Of a DNA stretch of 64,000 nucleotides, positions 29,399 through 38,501 are shown piece by piece. The notes beneath the pieces were generated by a model. The model saw nothing but the letters and a program-made list of their open reading frames with translations. It did no database searches and was not told where the DNA came from. Origin of the DNA: Microbacterium testaceum (GTDB lineage: Bacteria; Actinomycetota; Actinomycetes; Actinomycetales; Microbacteriaceae); contig NZ_QDFT01000017.1 of NCBI RefSeq assembly GCF_003075375.1, forward strand, positions 18 through 64,017. The letters run 5' to 3'. A program made the translations under genes and the position numbers. Position 1 is the stretch's first letter, and each line of letters begins with the position of its first letter.

Positions 29399-30111
29399 CG
29401 CGCGGCGAACGAGCGCAGCAGGCGCGTGGGCTGCTCGACCGAGGCGGTGCGCACGTGGGCGGACACCTCGTCGAACGCGTCGGCGTCGAAGTATCCGGCG
29501 TCGCGGTAGACCCGCATGCGCGCCACGAACGCGTCGGTGGTCGGCTCGGGGTGGAACTGGGTCGCCCACAGCCCGACTCCCGCGCGGTAGGCCTGCACCG
29601 GGCACAGGTCGTTCTCGGCGAGCAGCGTCGCGCCCGGGGGCACGCTCGCGGCCGCCTCTTTGTGCGCGGTGAGCGCCTCGAAGCGCGGCTGCAGCAGGCC
29701 GAACAGCTCGTCGGCGCGCCCGTCGCGGGTCAATGAGATGGCAGCCGGGCCCGTTCCCTCGGGATGCCGCAGAGTCACCTCGCCGCCCAGCAACCGCGTC
29801 ACCACCCCGATGCCGTAGCAGGTGAACATCGCGTTCGTGCGTCCCTCGATGGCCGCCGCCGCGAGCCGCTCGAGGTCGCGCTCGAGCCGTCGCTGCTCGT
29901 CGGTCTTGTCGGGATCGGTGACGTTGAACGGGCTGCCTCCCACGACGACCGCGGCGAAGCGGTCCAGGTCGGCGGGCAGCGGCTCGCGCACGAGGTCGTG
30001 GTGCACGAGTTCGTCGGAACGCACCCCGAGGCCGTCGCGGAACGACTCCCATTCCGCCACGGCCGCATCGCGCTGCGGGCGGGCGCAGACGTAGAGCAGG
30101 GACGCGGTCAC
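29383..30111 (-). CDS. Class I glutamine amidotransferase-like protein
   Basis: 242 residues. The nucleophile is Cys in FTCYGIGV (about 94-101) and the His/Glu pair is in QFHPEPT (about 190-196), giving a complete catalytic triad. The overall pattern VVVGGSPFNVTDPD resembles the stand-alone GMP-synthase-like group, which hydrolyses glutamine or gamma-glutamyl compounds. No partner synthetase is adjacent, so the acceptor is unknown. The GTG start lies 6 nt after TAGAAT, probably leaderless. The stop region is tandemly duplicated downstream. Confidence 0.85.
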   Translation of the reverse strand: MTASLLYVCARPQRDAAVAEWESFRDGLGVRSDELVHHDLVREPLPADLDRFAAVVVGGSPFNVTDPDKTDEQRRLERDLERLAAAAIEGRTNAMFTCYGIGVVTRLLGGEVTLRHPEGTGPAAISLTRDGRADELFGLLQPRFEALTAHKEAAASVPPGATLLAENDLCPVQAYRAGVGLWATQFHPEPTTDAFVARMRVYRDAGYFDADAFDEVSAHVRTASVEQPTRLLRSFAARAVAA

Positions 30112-30186
30112 CCAGGGATTCTATGCGGGGTGAACCTCATGGATGCCGAGGGTGAAACGCAACGACACCGGCGACCGTGCGGCGGG

Positions 30187-30921
30187 TCAGCGCGAGGACT
30201 GCGCCGTGCGGCCGCGAACGATCCCGACGAACGTGTCGACATCGGGGGTCGTGCGCTCGCGCGGCCAGGCCAGGGCCACCGCGGACACGGGGCCGTCGCG
30301 CAGGACGCGGTACTCCACGTCGCGCCGCCGATGGGCCCGGGCCAGCGACATCGGGACGATCACGACGCCGACGCCCGCGGCGACGGTGGCGATCGCGTCG
30401 GCGGTGTCCGCCGGAGGCGTGAACGCCGGGGGGACGGCATCCGGGACCGTGAGGTGAACCACGTCGTCGGCCGGGACGATCACGACCTCGCCCGCGAGAT
30501 CGGCCAGATCGAGCTCTTCGGCCGCGGTCAGGTCGGAGTCCGCCGACATGACGACCACGGGCTGCTCCTCGTAGAGGCGGATCACGTGCAGGTCGTCGGG
30601 GTCGTCGAGGGGGAGGCGGACCAGGGCGGCGTCGACCTCGTCGAGGGCGGAGCGCTGGGTGGCCACGGGGATCTCGCGCAGTTCGAGGGTGACGTGCGGC
30701 ATCCGCTCCCGCCACAGGGCGATCCACTTGCCGGGGGTCGCGCCCGGGATCGCGCCCAGGACGAACGAGCGCGGTTCTTCAGCGGGCGTGCGCTCCGGCG
30801 TCGCGCGGGCACGGGGAGCGGGCTTCTTCGCACCGGCGGTCCGCTTCGTCGCGGACGGTTTCGTCCCGCCCGCCCGACGCGGAGCGCCGCCGCGTCCGCG
30901 GGATCCGCTGCCGTTCGCCAT
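30187..30921 (-). CDS. LysR-type effector-binding domain protein lacking the HTH
   Basis: 244 residues. Residues from about 52 on (FVLGAIPGATPGKWIALWRERMPHVTLE to the end) form a complete LysR_substrate domain. The usual N-terminal winged helix is absent and replaced by about 48 residues rich in Lys, Arg, Ala, Pro and Gly (TKPSATKRTAGAKKPAPRAR). The start is well fixed: TAGCCT ends 6 nt before the ATG at 30921, and no HTH is readable upstream in any frame. The protein may sense a ligand and bind DNA non-specifically through the basic tail, or act through another regulator. Divergent from DUF1304, with 34 bases between. Confidence 0.8.
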   Translation of the reverse strand: MANGSGSRGRGGAPRRAGGTKPSATKRTAGAKKPAPRARATPERTPAEEPRSFVLGAIPGATPGKWIALWRERMPHVTLELREIPVATQRSALDEVDAALVRLPLDDPDDLHVIRLYEEQPVVVMSADSDLTAAEELDLADLAGEVVIVPADDVVHLTVPDAVPPAFTPPADTADAIATVAAGVGVVIVPMSLARAHRRRDVEYRVLRDGPVSAVALAWPRERTTPDVDTFVGIVRGRTAQSSR

Positions 30922-30955
30922 GGCTCCAGGCTATCCGCGTCGATACGGTGGACGG

Positions 30956-31345
30956 ATGATCGGCATCCTCGCTCTCGTCTTCGCCGGCCTCGCGGCCCTG
31001 CTGCACGTGTACATCTTCATCCTCGAGAGCGTGCGATGGTCGCGTCCGGCGACCTGGAAGGTCTTCGGCATCGCCGACCAGCGCGCGGCGGACATCACCA
31101 AGCCGATGGCGTACAACCAGGGGTTCTACAACCTGTTCCTGGCCGTCGGCGCCGCGGTCGGCGTGATCCTCTGGGCCGTGAACGGTGTCGGCGACGTCGC
31201 CGGACGCACGCTGCTGATCTTCTCGCTCGGGTCGATGCTCGCGGCGGCCCTGGTGCTGGTGACCTCGGGCCGGAAGTACCTGCGCCCCGCGACCCTGCAG
31301 GGCACGCTGCCGCTGATCGGTCTGGTGCTGACGATCCTGGCCTGA
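30956..31345 (+). CDS. DUF1304 membrane protein
   Basis: 129 residues, four membrane helices, with the family pattern LHVYIFILESVRW, then ADQRAADITKPMAYNQGFYNLFLA (about 40-63). Function unknown; often annotated as a possible epimerase without support. TACGGT ends 6 nt before the ATG. Its promoter is shared back-to-back with the LysR-domain gene, so that protein may regulate it. Confidence 0.88.
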   Translation: MIGILALVFAGLAALLHVYIFILESVRWSRPATWKVFGIADQRAADITKPMAYNQGFYNLFLAVGAAVGVILWAVNGVGDVAGRTLLIFSLGSMLAAALVLVTSGRKYLRPATLQGTLPLIGLVLTILA

Positions 31346-31406
31346 TCTCGAAGAGCGGATGCCGCGCCGTCCGGGCGTGACGGCTACGGCGCCCGGGCGA
31401 ACGAAA

Positions 31407-31435
31407 ACCCGCACGCTCCGAGGAGCGGTGCGGGT
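31407..31435. terminator. Terminator hairpin between DUF1304 and hexapeptide genes
   Basis: ACCCGCAC pairs with GTGCGGGT, with an inner GCTCC/GGAGC stem, between convergent genes. Four A's precede it on the plus strand, giving a U-run for minus-strand transcripts. Confidence 0.75.
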
Positions 31436-31457
31436 CGTGTGTGCCGGGACGCGGCGC

Positions 31458-31865
31458 TCAGGCGGCCAGACGCAGCCCCCGACGATCGGTCGCGACGGCC
31501 TCGCCGTCGTTGATGATCTCGTCGTCTCCGATGAGCGAGCCCACGGCGATGCGCGCGTTGTGACCGACCTGCGTGCGAACGCCGATGTGGGCGCCGGCAC
31601 CGATGACGGCGCCCGCGCAGATGTGCGCGTGCGGCTCGATGCGGGCCTCCGGACCGATGACGGCGTCGGACTCGATCCACGCTCCGCGTCCGACTCGAAC
31701 ACCGGCCGCGATCTGCACGCCGGGTTCGACGTACGCGCCGTTCTCGACCAGCGCCGACGGGTGGACCTTCGCACCGTGCGCGACGAGGCCCCGACCGTTG
31801 ACGTGCTTGCGGTAACGCAGCGTCTCGCCGTGGTCGTTCTCGATGTCGATGTAGTTCTTTCCCAC
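31458..31865 (-). CDS. Hexapeptide-repeat (left-handed beta-helix) protein
   Basis: 135 residues. Residues 30-118 are hexapeptide repeats ([IV]-G/A-x4), e.g. VGRGAWIESDAVIGPEARIEPHAHI, forming at least four coils of a left-handed beta-helix as in acyltransferases and gamma-carbonic anhydrases. No nucleotide-sugar domain and no carbonic-anhydrase histidine set, so the function is open. The GTG start has GGAGGGG upstream. The 285-base gap upstream holds a perfect palindrome CGATGTC-GA-GACATCG (31975-31990) and a GGTATCGGTATCGG doublet; I see no gene there. Confidence 0.75.
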   Translation of the reverse strand: MGKNYIDIENDHGETLRYRKHVNGRGLVAHGAKVHPSALVENGAYVEPGVQIAAGVRVGRGAWIESDAVIGPEARIEPHAHICAGAVIGAGAHIGVRTQVGHNARIAVGSLIGDDEIINDGEAVATDRRGLRLAA

Positions 31866-32150
31866 GATCCCCTCCGATCGGCCCTCGGGCTGGCCGACAT
31901 GTATGACAACCGGTCGAGAATGCCTTCCATTCCCTCACATGCTTCTTCGTCGCCGGTATCGGTATCGGTTTTTTCGATGTCGAGACATCGTCGGCATGCT
32001 CTCCCGGTGAAGTTGTCCCCCTGTTTTCGCACGCACGACCGGGAGCCACGGGCGGGTTGACAGGCGCTTCTCGGCGCGTCGTGTTCCTGCGCGGAGGATC
32101 GGGGCGGCGACCTGCGGGTGCGACCGTTGCCGGGGCGGGTGCGCCCGGGG

Positions 32151-32927
32151 TCAGGCGGGCTGGCAGGTGGGGCACCAGTACACGTTGCGTTCGCTGGTGG
32201 CCGAGGCCCCCAGGCTCGTCGCGCGGATGGGTGTCCCGCATCGCCGGCACGGGGCGCCCTCGCGCCCGTAGACCCAGAACCGTCGACCGGGTCTGCTGTC
32301 ACCGGTGAACGTGCGTTCCGGACGCGGGAGGTTCGCGCGGATCATGCGCTCGCCGAGGGCGATCGTCGCCTGTGCGTCGATCTCGGTGGCGGGACGGGTG
32401 GGGGCGATACCGCGCACGAAGAGCAGTTCGTTGGCGTACACGTTGCCGAACCCGGCGACGTTCCGCTGGTCCAGCAGGGCCACGTGAGCCGCCCGGGTGT
32501 CGGCGGCGACCCGCCGCACCGCCTCGGCCTCGTCCCAGTCGTCGGCCAGCAGGTCGGGCCCGAGGTGGCCGATCACGGTGTGCTCGTCGACGGTGCGCAG
32601 CACCTCGACCATCGCGAGATCGAAGCCGACGGCCTCGGCCCCGGCCACGCCGACGATCGCGCGGGCCTTGAAGGCCGCGCGTCGCCAGCGTTCGCCCGGG
32701 CGGTAGACGTCCCACCGCCCCTCCATCTTGAGATGGGAATGCAGGGTGTAGCCGCCGATGCGGTGCAGCAGGTGCTTGCCGCGGGCGGCGACCTCGTGCA
32801 CGGTCTCACCGCGCAGGTCGGCGGTCGCGCTGCCCGGAACGCGGATGTCGAAGCGGGTGACGACCTTTCCCGCGAGAGCGGCGTGGAGCTTGGCGGCGGC
32901 GCGGTAGACGGTGTCGCCCTCAGGCAC
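32151..32927 (-). CDS. Fpg/Nei-family DNA glycosylase
   Basis: 258 residues; bifunctional base-excision repair enzyme for oxidised bases. The N-terminus PEGDTVYR is the Nei signature (Pro2 attacks the sugar, Glu3 follows). The H2TH region with NVAGFGNVYANELLFV and the C-terminal zinc finger CRRCGTPI...YWCPTC are both present. The start is a GTG. It lies beyond the tandem-repeat region after lhr on the same strand. The repair role fits lhr and the DNA-damage-type promoters found downstream. Confidence 0.9.
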   Translation of the reverse strand: MPEGDTVYRAAAKLHAALAGKVVTRFDIRVPGSATADLRGETVHEVAARGKHLLHRIGGYTLHSHLKMEGRWDVYRPGERWRRAAFKARAIVGVAGAEAVGFDLAMVEVLRTVDEHTVIGHLGPDLLADDWDEAEAVRRVAADTRAAHVALLDQRNVAGFGNVYANELLFVRGIAPTRPATEIDAQATIALGERMIRANLPRPERTFTGDSRPGRRFWVYGREGAPCRRCGTPIRATSLGASATSERNVYWCPTCQPA

Positions 32928-32951
32928 GGGTCACCGCCGTTGCACGTGTCG

Positions 32952-33095
32952 GCGGGGTCTGACGCGAGGGCGGCGTTTCACGTGGGGGCGGGGTCTCACG
33001 TGAGGGCGGGGCCTGACGTGCGGGCGGTGTCTCGCGTCGGGGCGCGGTCTCCCCTCGGGGCGCGGTCTCACGCACGGGCGGCCTCTCTCAGCGTG
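32952..33095. repeat. 18-bp tandem array, eight units, running into the lhr stop
   Basis: Units of the type GCGGGGTCTCACGTGAGG start at 32952, 32970, 32988, 33006, 33024, 33042, 33060 and 33078; the last two include the end of the lhr gene and its stop. Several units carry the palindrome CTCACGTGAG or close variants. The array fills the whole interval to the nei-type gene. Confidence 0.85.
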
Positions 33096-36000
33096 TCGCC
33101 GGCGGTGAGCTTGCGCATCGTCAGACCCTTGGGTGATTCGACGAAGCCGGCCTCGCGCAGCGCGCGGCCCACGGCGGTTCCGTAGACGAACTCGCCGTTG
33201 ACCTGCTCGACCGTCAGCGTGTCGAGCCGGCGCCGGCGCGCCGTCTCGGCCAGGTGACGACCGGCGGCTTGAAGGACCGCTTCGTCGTCGGTGAAGGCGA
33301 GGGCGCTGCGGCCACCGCGCTCGAGGTAGAGGCTGAGCTCGCCGTCGACCAGGACCACCAGGCCGCCGGCTTTGCGGCCCGGGCGGTGGGTGACGCCCTC
33401 GATCGCGGGCCAGCCGAGAGCCGCCCCGTAGGGGTTGGCGGGGTCGGTGGCGGCGAGCGTCACGGTGCGCAGGGGCGGGGGATCGGCGACGGCCGCGAAC
33501 TCGCGCAGGCGGTCGACCGTCGCCGACGCGGCGAATTGCGCGGCCCCGAGCTTCTCGATCACGTACCCGCGGCGGCAGTGGCCGGCCTCTTCGAAGCCCG
33601 CGAGGATGCGGTACACCTGCGCGAAGCCTCCCGGGACCCCCTCGGACTGCACCGCCCCGCGCGTGACCACACCGTACCGGTCGAGCAGCAGGCTCGCCGT
33701 CGCCGTGGCCCGAGCGGCGGGGTCGGGCTCGCGGGCGGGCAGGAGCGACCATCGGCCGCCGAGCGAGGGGGGTCGCGGCGCCGAGGTCGCCCGCGGCATG
33801 GCCGCTCCGCGGTACATCCGGGCGCGCGGCGCGCGGCGTGCCACGCGATGCGACTGCCCGCCGCCGCTCAGGAGCGTGCGGACGGGCGCGAAGGTGTCGT
33901 TGGTCACGCGGCCGGCCCAGGTCAGCGCCCACAGGGCGTCGTTGACCGACTGCTCGTTCTCGGCGCCGGCCAGCTGCTTCAATTGCGCGGCGAAGTACGC
34001 GCCGCCCCCCTCGAGCGCCGCGAGCAGGCGCGCCTCCAGCGAGTCCGGCGCCGGGTCGTCGGCGTCGTCGGGGTCCTGCAGGGTGAAGGGTGCGGCCTCC
34101 GCGGGGTGCAGCGCGATCCAGCCGTCGCGACCGGGCAGCGTGCCGTGCCCCGACCACACGACCTCGCCCGTCGCGGTCAGTTCGTCCAGCAGGGCGGGCG
34201 AGTAGTCGGACACGCGGGACGGCAGCACGAGGGACTCCCACGCGCTCGCCGGGATCGGCACCCCCGCCAGTTGTTCGATGACAGCGAGCACCCCGTCGAT
34301 GCCCTCGAGGGGGCGACCGAGGTGCTGCCACACCGGGAGGAAGCGCGCGTACGCAGCGGGGGGAACGGGTTCGACGCTGCCGCGGATCGCCGCGAGCGAG
34401 CGCATGCGCAGGCGGCGCAGCACCTCGACGTCGCACCACTCGGTGTCGTCGCCGCGTGCTCCCCCCGACGCCTCGGGCAGGAAGAAGCCGCTCGCCAAGC
34501 GCCCCTGCGACTCGAGCCGCTGCAGGGTGAGCCGCGCCACCGCGATGCCCACGCCGAGCCGCTGGGCAACGGCATCCGTCGTGAACGGGGCGTGCGTGCG
34601 GGCGAAGCGTGCGACGAGGTCGCCGAGCGGATCGGCGAGGGGCTCGAGGAAGGCGTTCGGGATGCCGACGGGCAGCGCCGCACCCAGGGCGTCGCGCAGG
34701 CGCCCGGCGTCCTCGATGCCCGCGGTGCGCGCGACGCCCGCGATCGTGACGCGGATCGCTCGCCGCTCGTCGACGAGGGCCGCCAGATGCTGTTCGGCCT
34801 CGGCGAGGGCATCGCCCTCGGTGTCGAGGCGGGCGGCGACCTCGGCCGCGTCGAGCGGGCCCAGGATGCGCAGCAGGTCGGCCACGCCCTCGACGCCGCG
34901 CGCCCGGCGGTCCGGATCGAGGCGCTGGGCCTCGCGCTCGAACTGCGCGATGACGTCGGGGTCGAGCAGCTCGCGCATCTCGACCTTGCCGAGCAGCTCG
35001 CTCAGCAGCGCGGGATCGACCGACAGGGCCGCGGCCCGTCTCTCGGCGAGGGGGGAATCGCCCTCGTACATGAAGGCGCCGACGTAGCCGAAGAGCAGGT
35101 CCCGGGCGTAGGGGGAGGGCTGCGAGGTCGTGATCTCGACGAGCCGGATGCGGCGCTCGCCGATCTGGCGGGCCAGGCGCAGCAGGGCGGGCAGATCGTA
35201 GACGTCCTGCAGCACCTCGCGCAGCGTCTCGAGGATGATCGGGAACGCCGGATGCCGTCGGGCCACCTCGAGCAGCTGCGCGGAGCGCTGGCGCTGCTGC
35301 CACAGCGGCGACCGTCGATTGGGGTTGAGGCGGGGCAGCAGCAGGGCGCGGGCCGCGCACTCGCGGAAGCGCGAGGCGAACAGGGCCGAACCGCCGACCT
35401 CGTCGGTGACGATCTGCTCGAGCTCGTCGGGTTCGAAGACGAACAGGTCGGCACCGGGGGGCTCGGCCGCGGCGTCGGGGACGCGGGCGATGATGCCGTC
35501 GTCGCTGGCCACCGCGGCGCCCTCGACGCCGAGCCGTTCGCGGATGCGGGCGTTGACGGCCAGGGCCCACGGGGAGTGCACCTGCATGCCGTAGGGAGAA
35601 TGCAGGATGATGCGCCAGTCGCCGACCTCGTCGCGGCTGCGCTCGACCGTGAGGGTCTTGTCGGTGGGCAGGCTGCCCGTGGCTTCGCGCTGCTCGGCCA
35701 GGTAGGCCAGCAGGTTGGTGATCGCGTTGTCGTCGAGTCCGGATTCGCGGAGCCGCTCTTCGGCCTTGGCGCGGTCGACGCCCGCCAGATCGCGCGAGAA
35801 CTTGCCCAGGGCCTCGCCGAGCTCGGCCGGTCGGCCGATGCCGTCGCCGTGCCAGAAGGGGAGTTTGCCCGGCTGGCCGAACGCGGGGACGACGTTGACG
35901 CGGTCATGGGTGATCTCGACGATGCGCCAGCTGGTCGTGCCAAGGGTGAACACGTCGTTGACGCGGGACTCGTAGACCATCTCTTCGTCCAGCTCGCCGA

Positions 36001-37744
36001 CGCGCGCGTTCTGCGACTCGCCCGCCACGAAGACGCCGAACAGGCCGCGATCGGGGATGGTGCCGCCGCTGGTCACCGCGACGCGCTGTGCGCCGGGGCG
36101 ACCGGTCAGGGTGCCGGCGTCGCGATCCCACACCAGGCGCGGACGCAGTTCGGCGAACTCGTCGGAGGGGTAGCGGCCGGCGAGCAGGTCGAGGGTCGCC
36201 TCGTACGCCGAGCGGGGGAGGGAACGGAAGGGCGCGCTGCGCTTGACCGTCTCGAACCATTCCTCGACGTCGATCGCGCCCAGTGCCGAGGCTGCGACGG
36301 TCTGCTGGGCCAGGATGTCGAGCGGGTTCTGCGGCACCGAGATGGCCTCGATGCGGCCGGCGAGCATGCGCTCGGTGACGACGGCGGTGTGCAGCACGTC
36401 GCTGCGGTGCTTGGGGAAGAGGGCCGCGCGGCTGACCTCGCCGACCTGGTGGCCCGCGCGTCCGACGCGCTGCAGTCCCGAGGCCGCGCTGGGCGGGGAT
36501 TCGACCTGGATGACGAGATCGACCGAGCCCATGTCGATGCCGAGCTCGAGACTGCTCGTCGCGACCACGCAGCGCAGCAGTCCCGACTTGAGCTCGTCTT
36601 CGACCTGGGCGCGCTGTTCTTTCGACACCGAGCCGTGGTGCGCCTTCGCGAGGATCGCCGCGACGCCCGCCGAGGCCCCCGCCTGCGCCATGACGCCCGC
36701 GGGGACCGTCGGCTCGGGCACGTCGATGCCCACGCGTTCGGCGTAGATCTCGTTCAGGCGACCCGTCAGACGCTCGGCGAGGCGGCGCGAGTTGGCGAAC
36801 ACGATCGTGGAGCGGCGCTGCAGGATGCGGTCGACGATGGCCTCTTCGACGTGCGGCCACACCGACCCGGCCATCTCGGTGCTCTCGGGGCGCTCCGAGA
36901 ACCACTCGCCGTCGCCGGCCTCGTCGGGAGCGGGCGAGCCCGGCGGCGGGGGAGGGTTGAGCATGTCGTCGACCGGGACGACGACCGACAGATCGAAGGC
37001 CTTGGTCGCCTTCGGCGCGACGATGTCGACCGGCTGCGAACCCCCGAGGAAGCGGGCGACCTCGTCGATGGGGCGGACCGTGGCCGACAGGCCGATGCGC
37101 TGAGCGGGGCTGTCGAGCAGGGCGTCGAGTCGTTCGAGGCTGACGGCCAGGTGGGCGCCGCGTTTGGTAGCGGCCACCGCGTGCACCTCGTCGATGATGA
37201 CCGTGTGCACGCCGCGCAGCGTCTCGGCCGCCTGGCTGGTCAGCATCAGGTACAGCGACTCGGGCGTCGTGATGAGGATGTCGGGCGGATCGGTGACGAG
37301 TTTGCGTCGGTCGCTCGAACTGGTGTCGCCCGAGCGGACGCCCACCGTGACGTTCGGCACGTCGATGCCGAGTCGACGCGCCGACTGGCCGATGCCGACG
37401 AGCGGGGAACGCAGGTTCCGCTCGACGTCGACGCCGAGGGCCTTCAGCGGCGAGATGTACAGGATGCGCGTGTTCGGGGTGGGCGTCTTGGCGGAGGCCG
37501 TCCGTTTGCCCCGCGCCTTCGGGGCGGCCTGCACGACCTCGGGGCCCTTCTCGCGGAACACGCGATCGATCGCGAAGAGGAACGCGGAGAGGGTCTTGCC
37601 CGAACCGGTGGGGGCGACGACGAGCGCGTTGCGGCCGGACGACACGGACTCCCACGCGCCCTTCTGCGCGTTCGTGGGCGCGGAGAAGGCGCCGCGGAAC
37701 CAGTCCTGCGTCGCAGGACCGAACTTCTGCAACACGTCGGCCAT
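33068..37744 (-). CDS. lhr: Lhr-family ATP-dependent DNA helicase
   Basis: 1558 residues, the full length of actinobacterial Lhr. A superfamily 2 motor acting as a 3'-5' translocase on DNA with RNA:DNA unwinding activity in mycobacterial relatives. Motifs: APTGSGKT (Walker A, about 45-52), TTPESLYLML, DEVHAV (DEVH box), SATVRP, then VATSSLELGIDMG and QRVGRAGHQVG (motif VI). The remaining ~700 residues are the Lhr-specific C-terminal region. The ATG at 37744 lies 6 nt after GAGGAT with no Shine-Dalgarno (leaderless), and the promoter carries TGTCGG at the DNA-damage spacing (37751-37773). The carboxylesterase gene lies 59 bases upstream on the same strand but lhr has its own promoter. Confidence 0.95.
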   Translation of the reverse strand: MADVLQKFGPATQDWFRGAFSAPTNAQKGAWESVSSGRNALVVAPTGSGKTLSAFLFAIDRVFREKGPEVVQAAPKARGKRTASAKTPTPNTRILYISPLKALGVDVERNLRSPLVGIGQSARRLGIDVPNVTVGVRSGDTSSSDRRKLVTDPPDILITTPESLYLMLTSQAAETLRGVHTVIIDEVHAVAATKRGAHLAVSLERLDALLDSPAQRIGLSATVRPIDEVARFLGGSQPVDIVAPKATKAFDLSVVVPVDDMLNPPPPPGSPAPDEAGDGEWFSERPESTEMAGSVWPHVEEAIVDRILQRRSTIVFANSRRLAERLTGRLNEIYAERVGIDVPEPTVPAGVMAQAGASAGVAAILAKAHHGSVSKEQRAQVEDELKSGLLRCVVATSSLELGIDMGSVDLVIQVESPPSAASGLQRVGRAGHQVGEVSRAALFPKHRSDVLHTAVVTERMLAGRIEAISVPQNPLDILAQQTVAASALGAIDVEEWFETVKRSAPFRSLPRSAYEATLDLLAGRYPSDEFAELRPRLVWDRDAGTLTGRPGAQRVAVTSGGTIPDRGLFGVFVAGESQNARVGELDEEMVYESRVNDVFTLGTTSWRIVEITHDRVNVVPAFGQPGKLPFWHGDGIGRPAELGEALGKFSRDLAGVDRAKAEERLRESGLDDNAITNLLAYLAEQREATGSLPTDKTLTVERSRDEVGDWRIILHSPYGMQVHSPWALAVNARIRERLGVEGAAVASDDGIIARVPDAAAEPPGADLFVFEPDELEQIVTDEVGGSALFASRFRECAARALLLPRLNPNRRSPLWQQRQRSAQLLEVARRHPAFPIILETLREVLQDVYDLPALLRLARQIGERRIRLVEITTSQPSPYARDLLFGYVGAFMYEGDSPLAERRAAALSVDPALLSELLGKVEMRELLDPDVIAQFEREAQRLDPDRRARGVEGVADLLRILGPLDAAEVAARLDTEGDALAEAEQHLAALVDERRAIRVTIAGVARTAGIEDAGRLRDALGAALPVGIPNAFLEPLADPLGDLVARFARTHAPFTTDAVAQRLGVGIAVARLTLQRLESQGRLASGFFLPEASGGARGDDTEWCDVEVLRRLRMRSLAAIRGSVEPVPPAAYARFLPVWQHLGRPLEGIDGVLAVIEQLAGVPIPASAWESLVLPSRVSDYSPALLDELTATGEVVWSGHGTLPGRDGWIALHPAEAAPFTLQDPDDADDPAPDSLEARLLAALEGGGAYFAAQLKQLAGAENEQSVNDALWALTWAGRVTNDTFAPVRTLLSGGGQSHRVARRAPRARMYRGAAMPRATSAPRPPSLGGRWSLLPAREPDPAARATATASLLLDRYGVVTRGAVQSEGVPGGFAQVYRILAGFEEAGHCRRGYVIEKLGAAQFAASATVDRLREFAAVADPPPLRTVTLAATDPANPYGAALGWPAIEGVTHRPGRKAGGLVVLVDGELSLYLERGGRSALAFTDDEAVLQAAGRHLAETARRRRLDTLTVEQVNGEFVYGTAVGRALREAGFVESPKGLTMRKLTAGDTLREAARA

Positions 37745-37750
37745 GTCGAC

Positions 37751-37773
37751 ATCCTCTCCCGGACCTCCGACAT
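37751..37773 (-). promoter_or_regulatory. DNA-damage-type (PafBC-like) promoter of lhr
   Basis: Read on the minus strand: ATGTCGGAG, 8 bases, -10 GAGGAT, 6 bases, ATG. This matches TTGTCRGTG-N8-TANNNT, the RecA-independent damage promoter of mycobacteria, except for a weaker -10 hexamer. Confidence 0.6.
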
Positions 37774-37803
37774 CGGGCCGTGGGTTGCGTTCGCCCGCCG
37801 CGA

Positions 37804-38472
37804 TCAGGCCTGCGCGTGTGCGTCGAGATCCTCGAGTCGGGCTTCGAGGAACGCGCGGACGTCGTCCAGCTCGTCCTGCGAGATCGAGTGGGTCAGCCCC
37901 GGGTACACGCGCCCGCTCAACTCGCTGTGCGCGGGCAGCCACTGGGCCGTCATGTCGACCAGGGCGGTGGGGATGACGTCGTCCGCGGCGCCGCGGCCCC
38001 AGAACACCGGGGGGCGCTGGGCGGCCAGCACCGCGTCGCCGGGCAGTTCGCCGTCGGCGGCGTAGCCGGCCAGGACGACGGTGAACGCCACGGCCGCGGG
38101 GGCGACGCGCAGGGTCTGCAGCGCGACCGCGCCGCCCTGCGAGAAGCCCAGCAATCCCACGGGCGCCGGGCCCACGGCATCCTGCACCCAGGACAGCACC
38201 GCGTGGGCGGCCGCCGTGACGGCGTCGGGGTCGCGGCCGTCGAGACCCTCGATCGGGTACCACGACGCGCCCGGCATGGGCCACTGCGGGGCCAGGGGAG
38301 CGCGCAGGCTCGCGACCGCGAAGCGCTCGGGAAGGTACGGGACGAGGCCGAACAGGTCGTGCTCGTCGGAACCGTAGCCGTGCAGCAGCACGAGCACCGG
38401 ACGGTCGCCGCGCTCGCTCGGCGGCACCGACCAGCGCACCACGGACGGGTCGAGGGACGGATGCGCGCTCAT
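37804..38472 (-). CDS. Carboxylesterase/phospholipase-type alpha/beta hydrolase
   Basis: 222 residues. Small esterase of the phospholipase/carboxylesterase family with LLHGYGSDEHDL (oxyanion region), the nucleophile Ser in GFSQGGAVAL (about 119-128), Asp in RGAADDVIP and His in GLTHSIS. Substrate unknown. The ATG at 38472 lies 6 nt after GACAAT (leaderless). Its promoter has the same TGTCGG element, spacing and start-proximal ATGTCGACAT palindrome as lhr directly downstream. Confidence 0.88.
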   Translation of the reverse strand: MSAHPSLDPSVVRWSVPPSERGDRPVLVLLHGYGSDEHDLFGLVPYLPERFAVASLRAPLAPQWPMPGASWYPIEGLDGRDPDAVTAAAHAVLSWVQDAVGPAPVGLLGFSQGGAVALQTLRVAPAAVAFTVVLAGYAADGELPGDAVLAAQRPPVFWGRGAADDVIPTALVDMTAQWLPAHSELSGRVYPGLTHSISQDELDDVRAFLEARLEDLDAHAQA

Positions 38473-38478
38473 GTCGAC

Positions 38479-38501
38479 ATTGTCGCAAAGCCCTCCGACA
38501 T
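38479..38501 (-). promoter_or_regulatory. DNA-damage-type (PafBC-like) promoter of the carboxylesterase
   Basis: Minus strand: ATGTCGGAG, 8 bases, GACAAT, 6 bases, ATG. Same element and spacing as at lhr. Confidence 0.6.

Noticed and set aside
31975..31990. Palindrome CGATGTC-GA-GACATCG as a terminator
   Set aside because: On the relevant strand the stem is followed by A's, not U's, and it lies in the upstream region of a gene; an operator is more likely but unsupported.
33254..38065. A 1603-codon open frame on the plus strand opposite lhr
   Set aside because: Antisense shadow in GC-rich DNA: low-complexity Arg/Gly/Ala composition, no motif, while the opposite strand encodes a complete Lhr helicase.
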